Shown here: piece by piece, positions 46,804 to 61,240 of the stretch
Layout: each line of letters opens with the position of its first letter
Position numbering within the stretch: the first letter of the stretch is position 1
Assembly: GCA_013397935.1 (NCBI GenBank)
Contig: VZRN01001189.1
Coordinates: forward strand, 798,256-862,255
Length of the DNA stretch: 64,000 bases
Reading direction: 5' to 3'
DNA from: Dasyornis broadbenti
Taxonomy: Eukaryota > Chordata > Aves > Passeriformes > Dasyornithidae
Program-made: the position numbers and the translations under genes
Notes under the pieces: generated by a model
What the model was told of the DNA's origin: nothing
The model's database searches: none
Seen by the model: the letters and a program-made list of their open reading frames with translations, nothing else

Positions 46804-49800
46804 ACTGTGGGAGTTTTAGTTCACCTTTTTCTGAGAAATTTGTCAGGTAATGTAATTATTATTATTTTTTTTAAACCACGTACGATTTCAATCAACCTCT
46901 GCGTGTGTTCTGAAGGGAAAAATTTGAAGTTTGCTTTCCCAGCAGCTGCAGAGCTGTTTGGCCGGTTAGTGATATTGGGGGCACAACAAGCAAGCGGACA
47001 CAAACCAAGGGCGGACTGGGAACATCCCCCTAGATTCCCTGGCCTGAAATATATTCCTTCGGGCTAAAAGGGACCTGGAAGGCCTCCCCAGACAGCTCAT
47101 CCCTATCCAGAGCAGACACCTCTTAAAACAAAACCCGTAGGAGGTGTTGGCGGCTGCGCTCAAAGCACAGCTCTGTCTCCCAGAGCGTGTGGGGCAGCGT
47201 CTCCCTGCAATCAGGGAGAGATTAACATGGGATGGAGCAGTGAGCTGCGCTGTGGAACTGGAGAAGCCCTTTCAAAGTTCTGGGTTACATCATAAAATCT
47301 TTAATCATTAACGAAAACAGAGAGCGATAAAAATAGCACACAGTGTGTGTAACACACTGTGGCACATCTGGTTACATGAGTCACTTTTAGGCACAGACTT
47401 TTTTCTTTGAAGGAGTGGGACCTCTAATGTTGTTTGTTAAACCCTTGCAGACAGGCTAATAGCAAGGGAAACAATTGGAAAATCATCTGAATACAAGTTG
47501 GCACAAGGAACTCTATATATGCTACAAATACATGTATTTTGGCAGTGGAGATTGAAGAGAACAGCATCCACATCTGATTTCCAAATAATTACGAAGTACT
47601 TATTTTTGTCAGCCAATTCCCCTTAGGGAATCGCTAAGGGAAAAATATCCAAGGGGCAGCAAAGCAGTATCGCAATAAACTCCTGAAAAGACAAGCTGTG
47701 ATTTCCAAGTTTGGAGGAAACGTTTTAAAAGGCACAGTAAGTACCTGCCAAGCGCTCAGATGTACCTGAATTTCCACCGGCCTCTTTCTCCCTTTGCTCC
47801 CTTGGGGATCCCGTCCCAGCAAGAGGCTTCACACGGACCAGGAGGCTGGGGTATGTCCAGCCCACAGCGGCCACACACAGGGAGAGCTGCAATAAAGGCA
47901 GAGCTGGGTGTGACCTGACCGCTGCTGGCTCTGATTTCCCAGCATTTAGAAGCTCTTAAACGGTTTGTGATCACCGGGCTCTCAGAGGTGTCAGCACGTC
48001 TAGTGCTGAAAGTGGGACGGATGTCCCCAAAGACATGGACTCCTTTTGCTTTGAATTAAGCTTAAATAAACAGAGTTAAAGACCATCTGGCTGATGGATT
48101 GCAGGGGAACAATCCAGCAGAGAAAACAAAAGTGAGGTGGTAATGTTAGCGACAGCTTTTGAGCAGAAAGGTCTCGAAGCTTGTGTCTTTGTCCTAATTT
48201 TACACTATTGGTTTCATACCTTTCCTTGTATCCTGAGGAGAGTTATTACAAGACATAAATAACTGTGGCTGAGAACAAAGCAATAGCTTTGTCTCTTCTG
48301 CAGCAGAGACAATAGCTATGGAGCATTAAGCAAGAAAAAACCACTTGAAATAATAAACAAAACTGATGAGTTTCATTCACGCTTGTAAACACAATTACAT
48401 TCTGTGATGGTACCAGTACTTTCAAACGAATCTCAGTCTAAAGCTGATGGGGCTGAGAAGAGACCACTCTTCCCTGAGGTTCCCGAGAGCCCCATGCAGA
48501 TGCCCCAAACAGCAAAGCGCAGCCCCAGCGATGCTCCATCCTCCCCAGAGTGGGACAAATGCTTTGAACAGAGATGTGAAAATATGGGAGCAACATGAAG
48601 CACTTCAAATTCATACAAATCCCCAGTATGGATGGAGTTCAGTGCTGCTGGATGGCTGCACGGCAGGAGAATGTTAGTGCCTGTGGTCATTGTGCCTGAG
48701 ATGAGTGGGGCAGAGGGAACAGTAGCAAGTTTCAGGGAGGTCAAAGCATATTCCAGGTCAGAATCTCAAGGCTGACACACTACATCATGGTTTTGACTGC
48801 ATTTTCCTCTATAGCCTTCTCCCTGCTTCTGTTGGCCACATCTGTCCTACTTGTTGGCCTGTGCACTTTTAACTCCATTTGCTTTTTAAAAATGCAAGGA
48901 ATTCCTATGTGAGAGCATTGCCCCAAAAGCCAAAGCTGTGACATACAAAGTAAAAGCTTTTGTAGAAATAATTTTTTTAAGTGTCCTGTTACAGGCCAAG
49001 GCTACTACAGGAGTAACAACAGCAAGAATTAGTGTTGTCCCTGGTGGGGGCCTCAGCATAGTCTGTAAGGTTTCTTGATGATTAGCCAGCAACTGGAAAA
49101 ATGGTTCCTGTTCCAACAGTGAAGCGAGGCATACTGAACAAGTTTTGCTCTTTAATAGAATGTTTCTTTTTATACTGTTATGACCTTCTTTAAGACAGGA
49201 AACTCTCTGAAAAAACACGAAAACCAGAAAAATGGCTAGAAAATGTTTAGCAGTGGCACTGCTGGACCTGCGGTGTTTTGAGAATGGAAGTGAGACAAGT
49301 TTCTTGAAGACACGGATTCTTGTGTGCCATTGATAGAGCTGGAAGAACCAAGACCCTTTTGTACACAGAGTCCACACTTGAAGTCTAAAAGAGCAGATGG
49401 AGAAGAAGAACTGATGGTGATAGACAATTGAACTGTCTGGAAAAAGAGAAGTCAGACCCCATCGAGCAGAAGCTCTGAGTTGCAGGGATGTGACAGGGCA
49501 GCTGCGCTGCACTGTGGTGTTGTACCGACACAATTTCACATGGTCAAATAACACAAACAAGGTCAGAGTGTCACAGCCCTGCTCTGCAGATAGTTTCAAA
49601 GCTTTGGGAAAAGAACTCGAATTTTCCATAAGGAAATGTGACAGTTCCTCCCAGGCTGTGAGCAGAGCTGCCAGAGCCCTTCCTCCTCCTCCTCACCTGT
49701 TTCCACGGGCAGCTGAGGGTGCAGGGTGCAGGTCCTCTCCTCCTGCTGCAGCTTGTGGGGATGGGGATGGAGCAGGGACAGACGTGGAGACTGCAATTAC

Positions 49801-52800
49801 ATCTTGTGGGAAGCAGCTTCTGCAAACCCCAAAAGTCTCCTGTTGCTCCTGGCAAGCAGCAGGTTCACATCAGCTGATAGGTGTGACGGGGACCTCTCCT
49901 CTAAAATACTACAGGAATCTTCTGGCAATGGAATACTCTCCTTTCTGAAAAACAAAAGCTAGAGACTATTTTTAACATTTTGATTTCAGAGGTCAGTATA
50001 TTCAAATATTTATTGTATCTCCACTCTTGCAAGGGTGTGTCTGTTCATTTGTAGCTGCTTCATGTTTCTGATTCTGTTTGTTCTCATTCTTATGTTGTTC
50101 CAGCTAAAACAGCAACTTTTACAACCCTCCTCTGCACATTTTCCATGTTTGTGTTACACCGAGTAACTGACAACAACAGCACTCATGGTGAGAATTAAAT
50201 CATGCCTGGACCAGCGGATGCAGTTGCTGTAGCAGAAGTTTTTATTAAATTGCTGCTTGGGAGGCACCAGGTTCTCCACTGACTCCCACAGTCACCAGCA
50301 CCTCTCACATATCAGCAGGATGTCAGGGAGGTGCCGCAAGGCATCCTGGCTACTCTTGTATCTGGGTGCTGTATACCCAAAACCTCCAAGGGCAAAGGGA
50401 TAGGTGAATCAATTATCTTTTTGGTTTTGACACCCATGTTGTGTTCGGCAGCACCAGGATGGAGTGACACTGCAAGACCCAGGCTTTCTTGTAGATTCAG
50501 GTTACATTATCACAATCCCTTGTTAGACTCAGGGCTCACCTGGAAAACCTTGTCCTTATGGTAATCCTCATTAAAATATAGGAAATGTGTGTGGTCCAAA
50601 ACTGCCAGCATCAGACAGTGGTTTGAACACGTATCACTGGGACAAGGCCCATGTCTCTGTGATCTGCCCAGGAGGTTGTACCAGCCTACTGGCAGGGTCT
50701 CCCAGAGCCATGGGTGAAGACAGAGACAGTGCAGAGAGTTGATCAGTTATTCCAGAGGTATGGTGGAACATCAATTCTAGAGTTCATCACTGAAATTTCT
50801 TTTTATTGTCTTTCCACTTAGCTGCAGGCTGCAATTCAATTAAAATTCGGATGCACTGTATTGAAGTGCGATCCCTCATCACCCCTCAGGAGCTGCATAG
50901 TAAAAAGCAGGCAGCATCCAGGATAGCTGCTGCACTTCTGGGCATCAGCAGCACCATGGGCAACTAGGAAAGTTGCAGTGAGGCAGAAGCAGTAATTTAC
51001 TTTTTTTCAGACATCCTGGGTGATAATGTGGTAGGAACAGTGAAAAATGCTGTTGTCAGAAATGTGTATTTTTAATGCTAACTGTGTTGATGGTAAAAAT
51101 AGTCACTGGAAGTACCTCAATGTCTTTTTTTCTCCTGAAAAGCCCATGGTATTTGGGAGTTGCTTCTGGGGGACAACACACAAAGAGTTCATGCAAGGAG
51201 ACTAAAAAATGGGTTAAGCAGCTCCGCAATGGTGCCTTGAGACAGAAGCTCTGAGGATGGGCATGGTTTTTCTCATTTAATGAGAATCCTCATTTAATTT
51301 TTTAATAAATTGGCTCTCTGCCAGAAGGAGTCACAGAGAAGGCACATCCCCCCACTGGGACACATGGGCTGGCCAGGAAATGGAGTTGAATATGAAAGAT
51401 ATTACATGTATACTAAAAATAATTTTAAAAGATGCCCTAAATTCCTCCCCGAATAATAGAAAAAGCAAAGCGAAAACAAAAAAACCTAAGTAATCAGGCA
51501 TCCCTGCCTTGCCCAGCGTGGCTCTGAGCATCCCAGCAGGATGGAAACTGTGCATTGCAATGGCTGTTTCCCCCTGGGTTCACATCTGCCCATGTAAAAA
51601 AAAGTCGACTGTGGCTGGTGTGCCCAGGGCACGTGAGGGAAAAGGAAGAGCAAGAGCCCCTCTGCCAGATAGAGGCAAATGTGCCGAGGCAGGGAGGGGA
51701 GGCAGAGTGTTAAATGGGTGTGATACAATACACCCAGACACGGCAGGGTGTTCAGCGTCCTCAGGAAGGCACCCGGGACATCAAGTGACCCCGCTCAGCT
51801 GTGGAATGGCAAAGGACCATTAACTGCACCCTTAATCATGGACTAGAAGGGGCAGCTTGCAAGGCACAGCCTGTGGACTGGATGCATTGCCCTCAGCTCG
51901 TGAAGTGAAGTACCAGTTTTCTTTCATCCTCTCTGCCCAACCACCTGGACTAGAGCTTCCTTAAGGATCTCTCCTTGGCACTGAAGGGATTGATAGACAG
52001 CAGATATCCGGGGCATTTGAAAGAAAATGGAGTGTCTGCCTCATAAAGCCTCTCGAATTCCTAGCTGTACAGGCTCCAGTCATCACATAAAAACCACTGT
52101 CATAGAGCCCAGACAACAAAACCCTGGAGAAAAGATGGTCAGGGCTCTCTCCTGTGCCACTGGTTTTACTGGCACAGAGAGGAGCACTCGCTGTGCTTGC
52201 CTGTCAGACATTCACAACTATTTCCAGGAGCATTGCAAGGATATTTTAAAAACACTTTCTGTGTAGTTTCATGGAGATAATTTTCAATGGAGTGTTGAGC
52301 CCAATGAAGTGCAGCTTCACTGGCACAGACACCCTATATTATTGTATTGCTTTTGATACTGCATTTCCCTGTTTGGTGTAAGGGTTTGCCTCTATACCCT
52401 ATGGACAGATGCTCTGTGGGATCCCCATCCCATTCTTCAAGGGCAATGTTTACAGCCATCAGGGCCTGCAGCTGGGGCCAGCAGTAAATAAGGAGTTTCG
52501 AAAGCAATTGGCCGGGTTCACCTCCAGTATTTATCCTGCTGCCAAACACCTATAATTTTCCTGCCAATACTGATGACCTATTATTTACAACCCCCACTTT
52601 ATGCTAATTCATTTGGTCTTCTTGCAGGGAGGATTACACATTGCTGAGAACTTCTGCCAAGACACAGAGAATCAAGTTTTAGTTTCAAAATAGTATCTCC
52701 CCACTGCCCCCACAAAAACAAGCAGGGTTTTACCAGCATTGGGGCACAGCCAGAAGAGCTGGTGGTGATCCAGGTTTCTGTCAGTATCGATACTCTTTGC

Positions 52801-55800
52801 TGTCCCTTCTTCTCATACAAAAATATAGGATGACCTACTGAAGGATACAGAACCTGTCTATGCAGATTCATGAAATCTCCACGTGGCATTATGCTGTAAA
52901 GGAGATGGACTAGAACTAGTGGAACCATGATACTACACTCTGATTGCTGTTGTTTATGGTCAGATATCCCTCCCACCTTAGAAAGCGCCTGAAAAGAGTA
53001 AATCTCTGTGGTCAGCATGGACATTCCTGGGCAGACCTTGCATAGTCTGTTCCGGAGCTGGGCTGTGAACCTTTCACGAAGCTCAGCTTGTTTCTCTTTT
53101 GATGTGTGTTGTGTTGTATTTTTGTTTGTGAATTTTACCTTCCTTATGACATTTACTCAGGATCCGTGGGGGCCCCCAAAATTTGCCTCTGCCCTCCCTG
53201 CTGTAACAGATTTTGGTGTTACCTATTTAGGATGCAGTGGCTGAAATATTCCCCTATAGATAAAGTGTTGGACTGAACATCTTTGTTTTCTCTCTGCAGT
53301 CATTATCCTTGTGCTGCACAGAAAGATAAAGGCACGGAATTATACAGCAGTCACAGCTCAAAATTTAGGATTTATACCCGTGCAGCTCCTGCAGTAAAAC
53401 ACCCTGTAATGAGATAGCTGGTGTCGCTGGGTTCTGCTGATGCCATGCACACTGCAGCATCTCCATGGTGCAAACACATTTCACAACAATTTGTTTATCT
53501 CTGCAGAAATAAATCCTTCACTGTTGCTGCTGCAGTGCTGGTTGGCCTTACTAGAGGTGCCTAAATCTGCCTCAGGGCAGATTCCCTTGCCTTCAGGAAT
53601 ATCATGATAAGGCACTACGTTTTATCCTGTGGCAATGTGAAACTTCTCTTTTGAGGCTCTGTTTTGGGAAAGAGCCACTGGGTAGTCCTGTGTTGTTCTC
53701 TTGACCATATTTTGGAGTATCTTAGAGGGTGCTAAGATGCTTTACTACTGGGTGAGCTCAGCTGATGAATGGAGTCATTCCACACCACTGACAGTCACTA
53801 AATTTGCTCCACTTGGAGCCATTGAGCTGCTCTTGCTTGGAGATGGATTTGTTAATGTGTTTCCTGACAGTGATCAATAACTTATTTTATATTCATTGTG
53901 ATCTCTAATTGGGAGTGAACCCTAGAGACAGATTGATTTGATATAAGAATTATTGACTGCTGCACAAAGCCCATTTAGCAGCTCTCACTGTGGAGAATGA
54001 GAGCATCCAGTTGCTTTTGGGATGTTAGTGGAGGTCAAAAGCAGCTCTTCTGCCAGGACATGGCCAGGTTGTGTTACACCCAACTTGAGACAGATCTTTT
54101 GACTTTCACATGGGCAGAGCTTCAGGGGTCAAGAAAGGCAAGAAAACTCCAGCCTTTAATATCTTTTTTTTTTTTCTGTGATAGGAAAAACAATACATGA
54201 CAGAAGTTTATCTCTTGTTTCGATATTGTAGTGATAAATGACAACTTATTAAGACACACAGGGATTTCTAGAGTTCCACATTCTCTATCCGTACTGCTAA
54301 TTATAAGGAAACAAAGGTGCATTGCTTTCTTCACTACGTGAAGATATTCCCAGGTTTCAAGCCAGCATATGGATTAAGTCACGTGCAGTGAGCAAAGGAG
54401 CAGTGCAGTGCTGTACTGCAAGGCTCTGTTGCCTCATCAAGAGCCACTGCTCTCCTTATTGCTCCAGGGGGAATTGTATATATAGATATAATCCCTCTAT
54501 CTGGCACGGGCCACGTTTCCTGCATCCTGGTTGAACTGTGTTGGCTGAAAGAGTTTCCTCTGCTGGCACTTGTTCCTTGTTCATCCCCACCTGTGGGAAT
54601 GGAAAGGAAGATGAAAGTGATGTTATTTATCTTGCTGCAGTTCTGGCAGTATTGAGCTGCTGTTTCCTCTTGATGATAAGAAAGACCTGTTTCACCAGTT
54701 TTATGAGTTAAAAGTAAGGTGATTTTACTCAAATTGAGAACTATTATTAGTGTTTTAAAATTCCTGTCGTGTCCTGAAAGCTGCTCTGGAGTCATATGAG
54801 AGGAGTTAGACGCATTTGCCAGCAGGGAACAAAAGCATAAGCGTGCAATGACAAATTGTTTAGCCTGGAGAATACACAGTCTACAGTGGTGAAAGCAGTT
54901 GTCTGTGGTGATTAGTAATTCTGTGCAAAATGTGGTGTTCCAGTTGTTGCACAAGCTAGAAGAACAGTGAGAACTTGCAGAAGACATTGATTAACCCAGC
55001 ATTTCTGTTGACTGTTAGAACTTGTATATGGTGAATGCAAACATAATTATTTCATGAATCATAAAACATCCCCACTCTGGCACTTCAAAGCTCAGTGCTG
55101 GTACATTCTGCTGCAGAGACATTAAAAAAAAATAAAGAGAGATTGATGGGAATGATACTAAACACCTTATTGTAGTGCTTTTCTGAAATGTATAGGGTAG
55201 AAAGAAAGTATTGTATTTTGCATTTTTCCTCTGACATTTGACAGAAGCATTTCCTGACTTGCACTACTTCACTTTTTGCCTAACAGTGAAAAATAATTAT
55301 ATCTGGCTATTTTTCCCCAGGATTGTAAGATCTATAAATACACAATGAAGATACAAATCTGACATTAAAAACCCCAGATTACTCAGACTTTGGACTTGCT
55401 GATAATCTATAACCCAAACTTCAAATCCCTACCCCTGTCTGGACTGCCTCAGAATGTGTATAGGAAATCAAGAAAAAGCAATGTAGAGAAATAATATAAC
55501 TGAAATATTAGTTAAGTTGCCCCACTCTTTGCAAACTTAAATCTCAAAGAGAGCAAGCAAGGAAAGACTTTACAGGAAAACTTCTGTATTAAAAATGAAA
55601 TCTGTTGTGGGAGAATACCAAAATTACCAAAGAAATGACTTGACTGAGTCCTGCACCAAGTTCAGGCAAAACCTGCAGCCTGCCCCAGCTCCCAAATGGC
55701 TCCCTACCTCAACTAAGGAAAAAAACTCTCTGATTTTCTGAGAGTAATATTTTATTATAACATGTTATAGCATGAAGAAATCTATTTTAAAAATAGTTAT

Positions 55801-58800
55801 TCCTCTAAATCTGAAATTCTGCTTCACTGATTTTCACTGGAGGAAAAACATTATAAACTCCAAAATCACTTCGGAGGAAATGACAAGTTCCACTGCTATT
55901 TATTTTTGAGTGAAATCCTTTGAGGTAAGGGAAGACTCGGGGCTGGCACTGGCAGACTGCAGCTGGTAAAGGTTGTTACTTGTCAGTGCTATGTTCCCAA
56001 GGAAGGCTTCCAAAACAATTTCGTCAACCCAAGATGAGGAAGTCCTTGATACAAATGGAAATGTTGCAATCATACTTCGCAAGACAAAGTGGGTAAAACA
56101 TTTTGTGTGTCCACCATAAGAAGTTATACCCTGGGCAATGGACCTCTGCCTGTCTGATCCCCACTTCACCCTTTCATGCAGAGCTGGTGCGCTACAGAAT
56201 GTAAAATCTACTGGTATGACTTGAAAAGAATAAGTCAATCAGCAATCTTAGCATGTATAAGTTTTAAAAATAGCATTAAAATGTCAGTGTTGCTTTTATA
56301 TCAGTCCTTCATGGCCTTAAACTACAGAGGTTATTGTTGCACTGGACAATGTAAGGATGTAAGCGGTGTATTTAGGTCAGATTCCCTCTTTGTAGTTGTT
56401 GGGCTAAATTTTAGAACCACTCTAAATCCTTGAGGCATTTAAATCTCTGCTGGCTCTGGATGGCCTCCTTTCTGCCTGAATGCAAGTCACAGACTGTACT
56501 CCCTGCAGTCATCTCCTCTGATTTCCCCATCTTTCCTTCCACTCCCTTCACAATTCATTTGTCTTCCCGAACTCCTAAGATTTGGATCAATTGTAACCTA
56601 AATGTTTTCTCTCTTTATTTTTTTTCTTCCAAATGATGTATTTTAATGTTCAGTGGCCAAAATAACTCCCCATCCTACATATTTTAATATTTTAACTATG
56701 TCTCTCCAGTGACATGCTCCATTTACATTGGAAATGTTTCTCTGAGACTAGCAATGATGTTTATGCTGATTTCTTCCCTGTGCTGTGGTGGGTTTGCCTG
56801 GTAGAGAAGGGCAGGCTGCCCAAGCTGTCTGTGATTCTCTGCTTCCCCAGTAATTGCCATTTCAGTGATGGGTGACAGTGTGGAGGGCAAAGAGAGACAA
56901 AACATTAAGAGGACAAAGAGACATTCAAAGTGGTATCAAGAAAAATTAATCTTTAGATTGTTGTTTAGCCTTCAATTTTACATCTGTGAAAATGGCTGTG
57001 GATGGTGAAAAAAGGTTGAAAATCAAGGCTTGCATATGCAGGGTTTATTAGTATTATAATTTAATTTTAAACACTTTTGTTTGCCAGCACATACCAGGCA
57101 GTTATTTCCTCTTCCAAGCACTGGGAACAACTGGTACCTGGTACTTTTGTAACACAAAGGCACTGACTGTGCAAGGAGAGACATTTCAAATGTCTTTTTG
57201 ACAAGGCTTTAATACATATATTTTAGTGTCATTTGCTTTTGAAGGCTGCCTGCAGCTGGTGAGGGAGGCATGGCCATGACTCTGTGCACCTCAGCTGGCT
57301 CTGATCTGACCATTGCTGGGTTGCTGAGGAATGTAATACCCATTTCTCTGCCATGAAGCACGAGGCTGGAAGATGCAATTTCCATTTTTCATGCTGGGCA
57401 CCAAAAGTATCTCATGTCTGCATCTCTGGACAGGGAAAGAGGCTGCCAGGCTGTCTTTCTTGCAGGAAATATCTGGGAAATTGTGAGGCTTTCCTTGCTG
57501 ATGTTCCTGGAAAGTGGCTGGTGCATTCTGGGTGCTGTTGGAAGCGGAGATGGAGCGGGACAATGTGGTAGAGCACTGCTCTGCCCTCTAGAGATTTTCA
57601 TTTTGACAACCCTCTTGAGGAAATTTCCAATTCCCACCATAGGGAAACACCAAGAATAGGGTGTAGGTACACTCTATTCTGAATGAAGATTTTTAAATGA
57701 GGCTTCATCAGCCTCAGCAAACATGATATATTGCTGCTCAGATCACTCTGTTCTCTGTTGGAGACTGGAGTGGAGCTCACAGAGCCACTCCAGATGGTCA
57801 GCGGCCGAGCAGTGCCGTCTGCACGTCCCAGCCTTTGGACTGGGCTGGCAGCCTGCAGGAGCAGCCGTGAGCTCAGGAACTGCCTGTACTCAGCAGATGT
57901 TCCTTTCTACTCCAGCTCCATAGGATTTGCTGTGCATTAGGAGGAGCCAGAGTTGTCAGTGAACTTTGGAAATGCACCGTGCTTGGCTGGAATCAAGCTG
58001 TCTTGAGGGAGAAAGTCAGCTTTAAAAACACTTAAAATGGATGATTTTTTACCACAAAACATTTTCAGTGTTTACAGCTTGACAAATATGCACCTCGCCT
58101 TTCATTTTAGAATAATTTTAATTTTGTGAGGCTGTTATTGTGGCATGAATATGCAGATCTATCCTATACAGAACATTTTCATTATAGAAAAGTTATAAAT
58201 CCTGAAAGTAGCTTTTCTAAATTGCAGAATGCAGAAAGTAAGAGGAAATAAAAAGCATTCATGAAATAGAGAAACTCACTTCACATCTGGGAGCACATAG
58301 ATGCATCTCCACCTGCAGCACTGCTTGGAGAAGGATGGATGCTACTGTTCACTTTGGCAGGCAATGCAGGTTGAAAGAGCTGCAGAAACTCTGCCTTAAA
58401 CACACATGGCTACTCACTACATGTGAGCTGCAGCTCCTCACATGCTCAAATCAAGTTCACCAGTAAATACCTGCAGGACGGCAAACAATGAATCAACATT
58501 GCCACAAACAATTGAAACTTAATAGAGCTTAGTTCCTCCTCTACCCAAGTTCCGTGTTCTGCTTCGTAACTGATTCTGTTACAATTTATGGCAAATGCCC
58601 AGAGCGATTTGTCTCAAGCTCAGGTGGTGGTGGGTGCATGTTTTCTTTTGAGATAAAATCAAGTGTAATTTCTGAACAGGAAATACTGTTGCTTAATAGA
58701 TACTGCTCTCTCTAATCTGTAATATCAATGCAAAGTGATTGTGAGGTGGATATAAACATTCTCTGTCTGAACTGGTAACTGTTTGTTCTTTAGACTGCTC

Positions 58801-59990
58801 TTAGATGCTGAAAACCTATATTGTCACACCAAATTCTGTTCAGTATAATTATCAAATTGTATCAGACTTGTCCCCATAAATACTTAGAATGCTGTTTTGA
58901 AAGGAGCTATTCTGTAAGTGGATTTATACAGGAAATGCTTGTGAATACAATCTTGCTGTAATATAATGTGTAATATATATTATAAATATGTATAAAAGTT
59001 ACTTTGTAAATTGCTTTGTATTAGTAATTTTGTGTATATGCCTTGTGTTGTGTTTATACTTTGAGATGCCTGACAGAGAGTCTACAGCAAATTTCAGGTG
59101 GATTTCTTGCAGAGAAATACATAACAGATACCATTATAGCATTATAGAAGAGTATGCTTGGAACAAGTTTTTTAATGACAATATAATATTTAGGCAATCC
59201 TAGTACACATATTTGAAGAACTCCTTAGTGACAAAGCCTAGGTCTGCTGAACAGAGCTTTGCAGCCCTCCCCTGCACAGCTTGGCTGTCTCCTGGGGGCT
59301 TCCAGAGGCACGCTGGAATTTGGTGCTGAGAAGTCCCAGGTAAAGACTGGGAAAACTTGCCTGGTTTTCAAGGTGGAGCTGTTGGAAGAACACTGGAGCA
59401 ATATGAACACTCAATTCATTTGGCAAGTCCTTAGTAAAAAAAAAAATTCAACTGTGAAATGAGATGGTACCCGAGCTGTAAAGAAAAACCTTTTGCCAGG
59501 TAAAATGAGCAAAGAGGATGAGAAAGTTTCTGTGCCATTGGAAGTGTGGGTTTGAAATTTGGGCAAGAACCCATGTTAAAGTTGCATTGGAGACATTACC
59601 TTGCCTTGGGAGGAAAAAGAGCAACAAGAAAAAAGAGCAATATCTGGAGTGGCATGTGTTTTATAGCTACTGTCCATTTAAAAGGCAAATTTCACTTCCT
59701 TTTCTAAAGGAAAGATGCAAAAAGGTGAAGAACTTACTGTTACAACCTTCCTTTTGTAAAACATTGTGACTGAGCACATTCCTATACTGGAGCTATTCTA
59801 TTTGGGAACATTTGTGTAATATCCAATGTGTCACTCTGTCCACGTCTCTTCTCAGCAGAGGTGCATTCCTCCTACAGTTTTGTAAAGATAGGTCGAGACT
59901 GGTGCTGGCTCATGCAAGAAGTCATTTTCAAGGACAGGTGCTGGAAAAATAGACACAACTCTGCAACTGAGATACTGATGTTCTTGTCAG

Positions 59991-60234
59991 CTTCAGAGTA
60001 GAGATGAGTTGGTTCCCTGTGCCTGAATTTGCTTCAGTTGCTCTTAATGATGTGAAGAGAACAGAAGTGAACCCGAAACTGCCCATAGCAAAATCTGTTA
60101 GAGAGTTACTCAACCAGGATATCTTTTGCTCTGAGATGGATGTTGCACTGGCTTTGATAAACCAATGCAAAAAATGTCCAGATAAAAAAGAGCTTTAAAA
60201 GCAAGTGCTGTTGGGGATTCATAGCTCTCAAATG
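59991..60234 (+). pseudogene. Exon-like fragment, open frame with protein-like composition and in-frame TAA
   Basis: The segment follows an acceptor-like 'gatgttcttgtcag' and ends at a donor-like ATG|GTATGT at 60235. The frame from ATG 60004 encodes 64 aa: MSWFPVPEFASVALNDVKRT, then EVNPKLPIAKSVRELLNQDI, then FCSEMDVALALINQCKKC, then PDKKEL and TAA (60196-60198). The same frame continues after the stop as KQVLLGIHSSQM up to the donor-like site. The balanced composition with alternating hydrophobic and charged residues looks like a helical-repeat protein, not random translation. I do not recognise the family. It may be a decayed exon, a retrocopy fragment or chance. Confidence 0.35.
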
Positions 60235-60796
60235 GTATGTTATGGTCTCACAGGCTGTTCCACCTTTCCTTTCGGGTTAAAACAATGAGGAGCTGGTTGC
60301 AGTCTTGGCTGGAAGGTTACCTATAGCTTCATAATTAGTTTTGCATCAAGTTCTGCCCTCAGTTGCATTGCTGAAATTCCTATGACTTCATTAGGGTTGA
60401 CTGGGTTTAACTAAGGCATTATTTGCCCTAAGATTACCTGCAGTCAAAAATTTGCTGAATGTTGTGAGTTCAGTAATTAAAGGTGTGTTTACAGGAAACA
60501 ATACAGGCAGAATGGCAGAAGAACAACAGTTCCCAAATCAAAGCTGTGGCCACATGAAAGAGAGGGCTGTGAAGAAAATTCAGGTTTAGCATCCTCCAGC
60601 ACTATGGGAGCAGGTGAAGCAATTCCGAGCTTTCCAGCAGCAAATACTACGGTCAGGAGAGCAGCTTGAGGCTGGCCTTTCACTTGGCAATACTGCTGAT
60701 CCCAAATGAATCCCCTGGAGAACACAAGGAGATGGTTTTGTGTATCTATCACTCACAATCCCTAGGTCACCAAGGACTTAGCGAGCAGCCTTCCAG

Positions 60797-61110
60797 TGTG
60801 TGAGGGGGACTACAAGGAAGCTGGAGAGGAGCTTTTCATCAGGGACTGTAGTGACAGGACAAGGGGGAATGGCTTCAAACTGAAAGAAAGTAGGTCTAGA
60901 TTAGATAACAGGAAGAAATTATTTACTTTGAGGGTTGTGAGGCACCAGCAAAGAAGCTGTGGATGCCCCATCCCTTGAAATGTCCAAGACCAGGCTGGAT
61001 GGGGCTTGGACCAACTTGGTCTAGTGGAAAGTGTCCCTGACCATGGCAAGGGGTTTGTAACTAAATGGTCTTTAAGGTCTCTTCCAACCCAAGCCATTCT
61101 GTGATTTTAC
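60797..61110 (+). mobile_element. CR1 LINE 3' fragment
   Basis: The plus strand shows 'gtgtgtgagggggactacaa', 'gaagctggagaggagctttt', 'catcagggactgtagtgaca', 'ggatggggcttggaccaact', 'tggtctagtggaaagtgtcc', 'ctttaaggtctcttccaacc' and finally 'cattctgtgatttta'. It is one of the best-preserved copies in the window, about 315 bp. Confidence 0.93.
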
Positions 61111-61240
61111 AATAGCTGCTGCCTCTTTCTGTGCTCCCTGCTCTTCCAGCAGCTCTCCTGATGCACCAAGCTGCTGGAGACAAGTCTGGCTGGCAGAGCT
61201 CCTACTCCTGTGCACTCTGGCCCCTCCTTCCTTCTTTTCT

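Larger units (their letters stand above)
41544..60796. other. Long gene-poor interval
   Basis: No conserved exon of a known gene was recognised over 19 kb. The longest open frame, 247 codons on the minus strand at 48886-49629, has no recognisable domain. Small tandem repeats occur at 42.38 and 46.76 kb. One exon-like open frame lies at 59991-60234. Regulatory elements may exist here but cannot be seen from one sequence. Confidence 0.5.

Noticed and set aside
54379..54987. 202-codon open frame on the minus strand
   Set aside because: The composition is random-like (many Ser, Thr, Cys, His), with no motif or nearby promoter. Chance is plausible.
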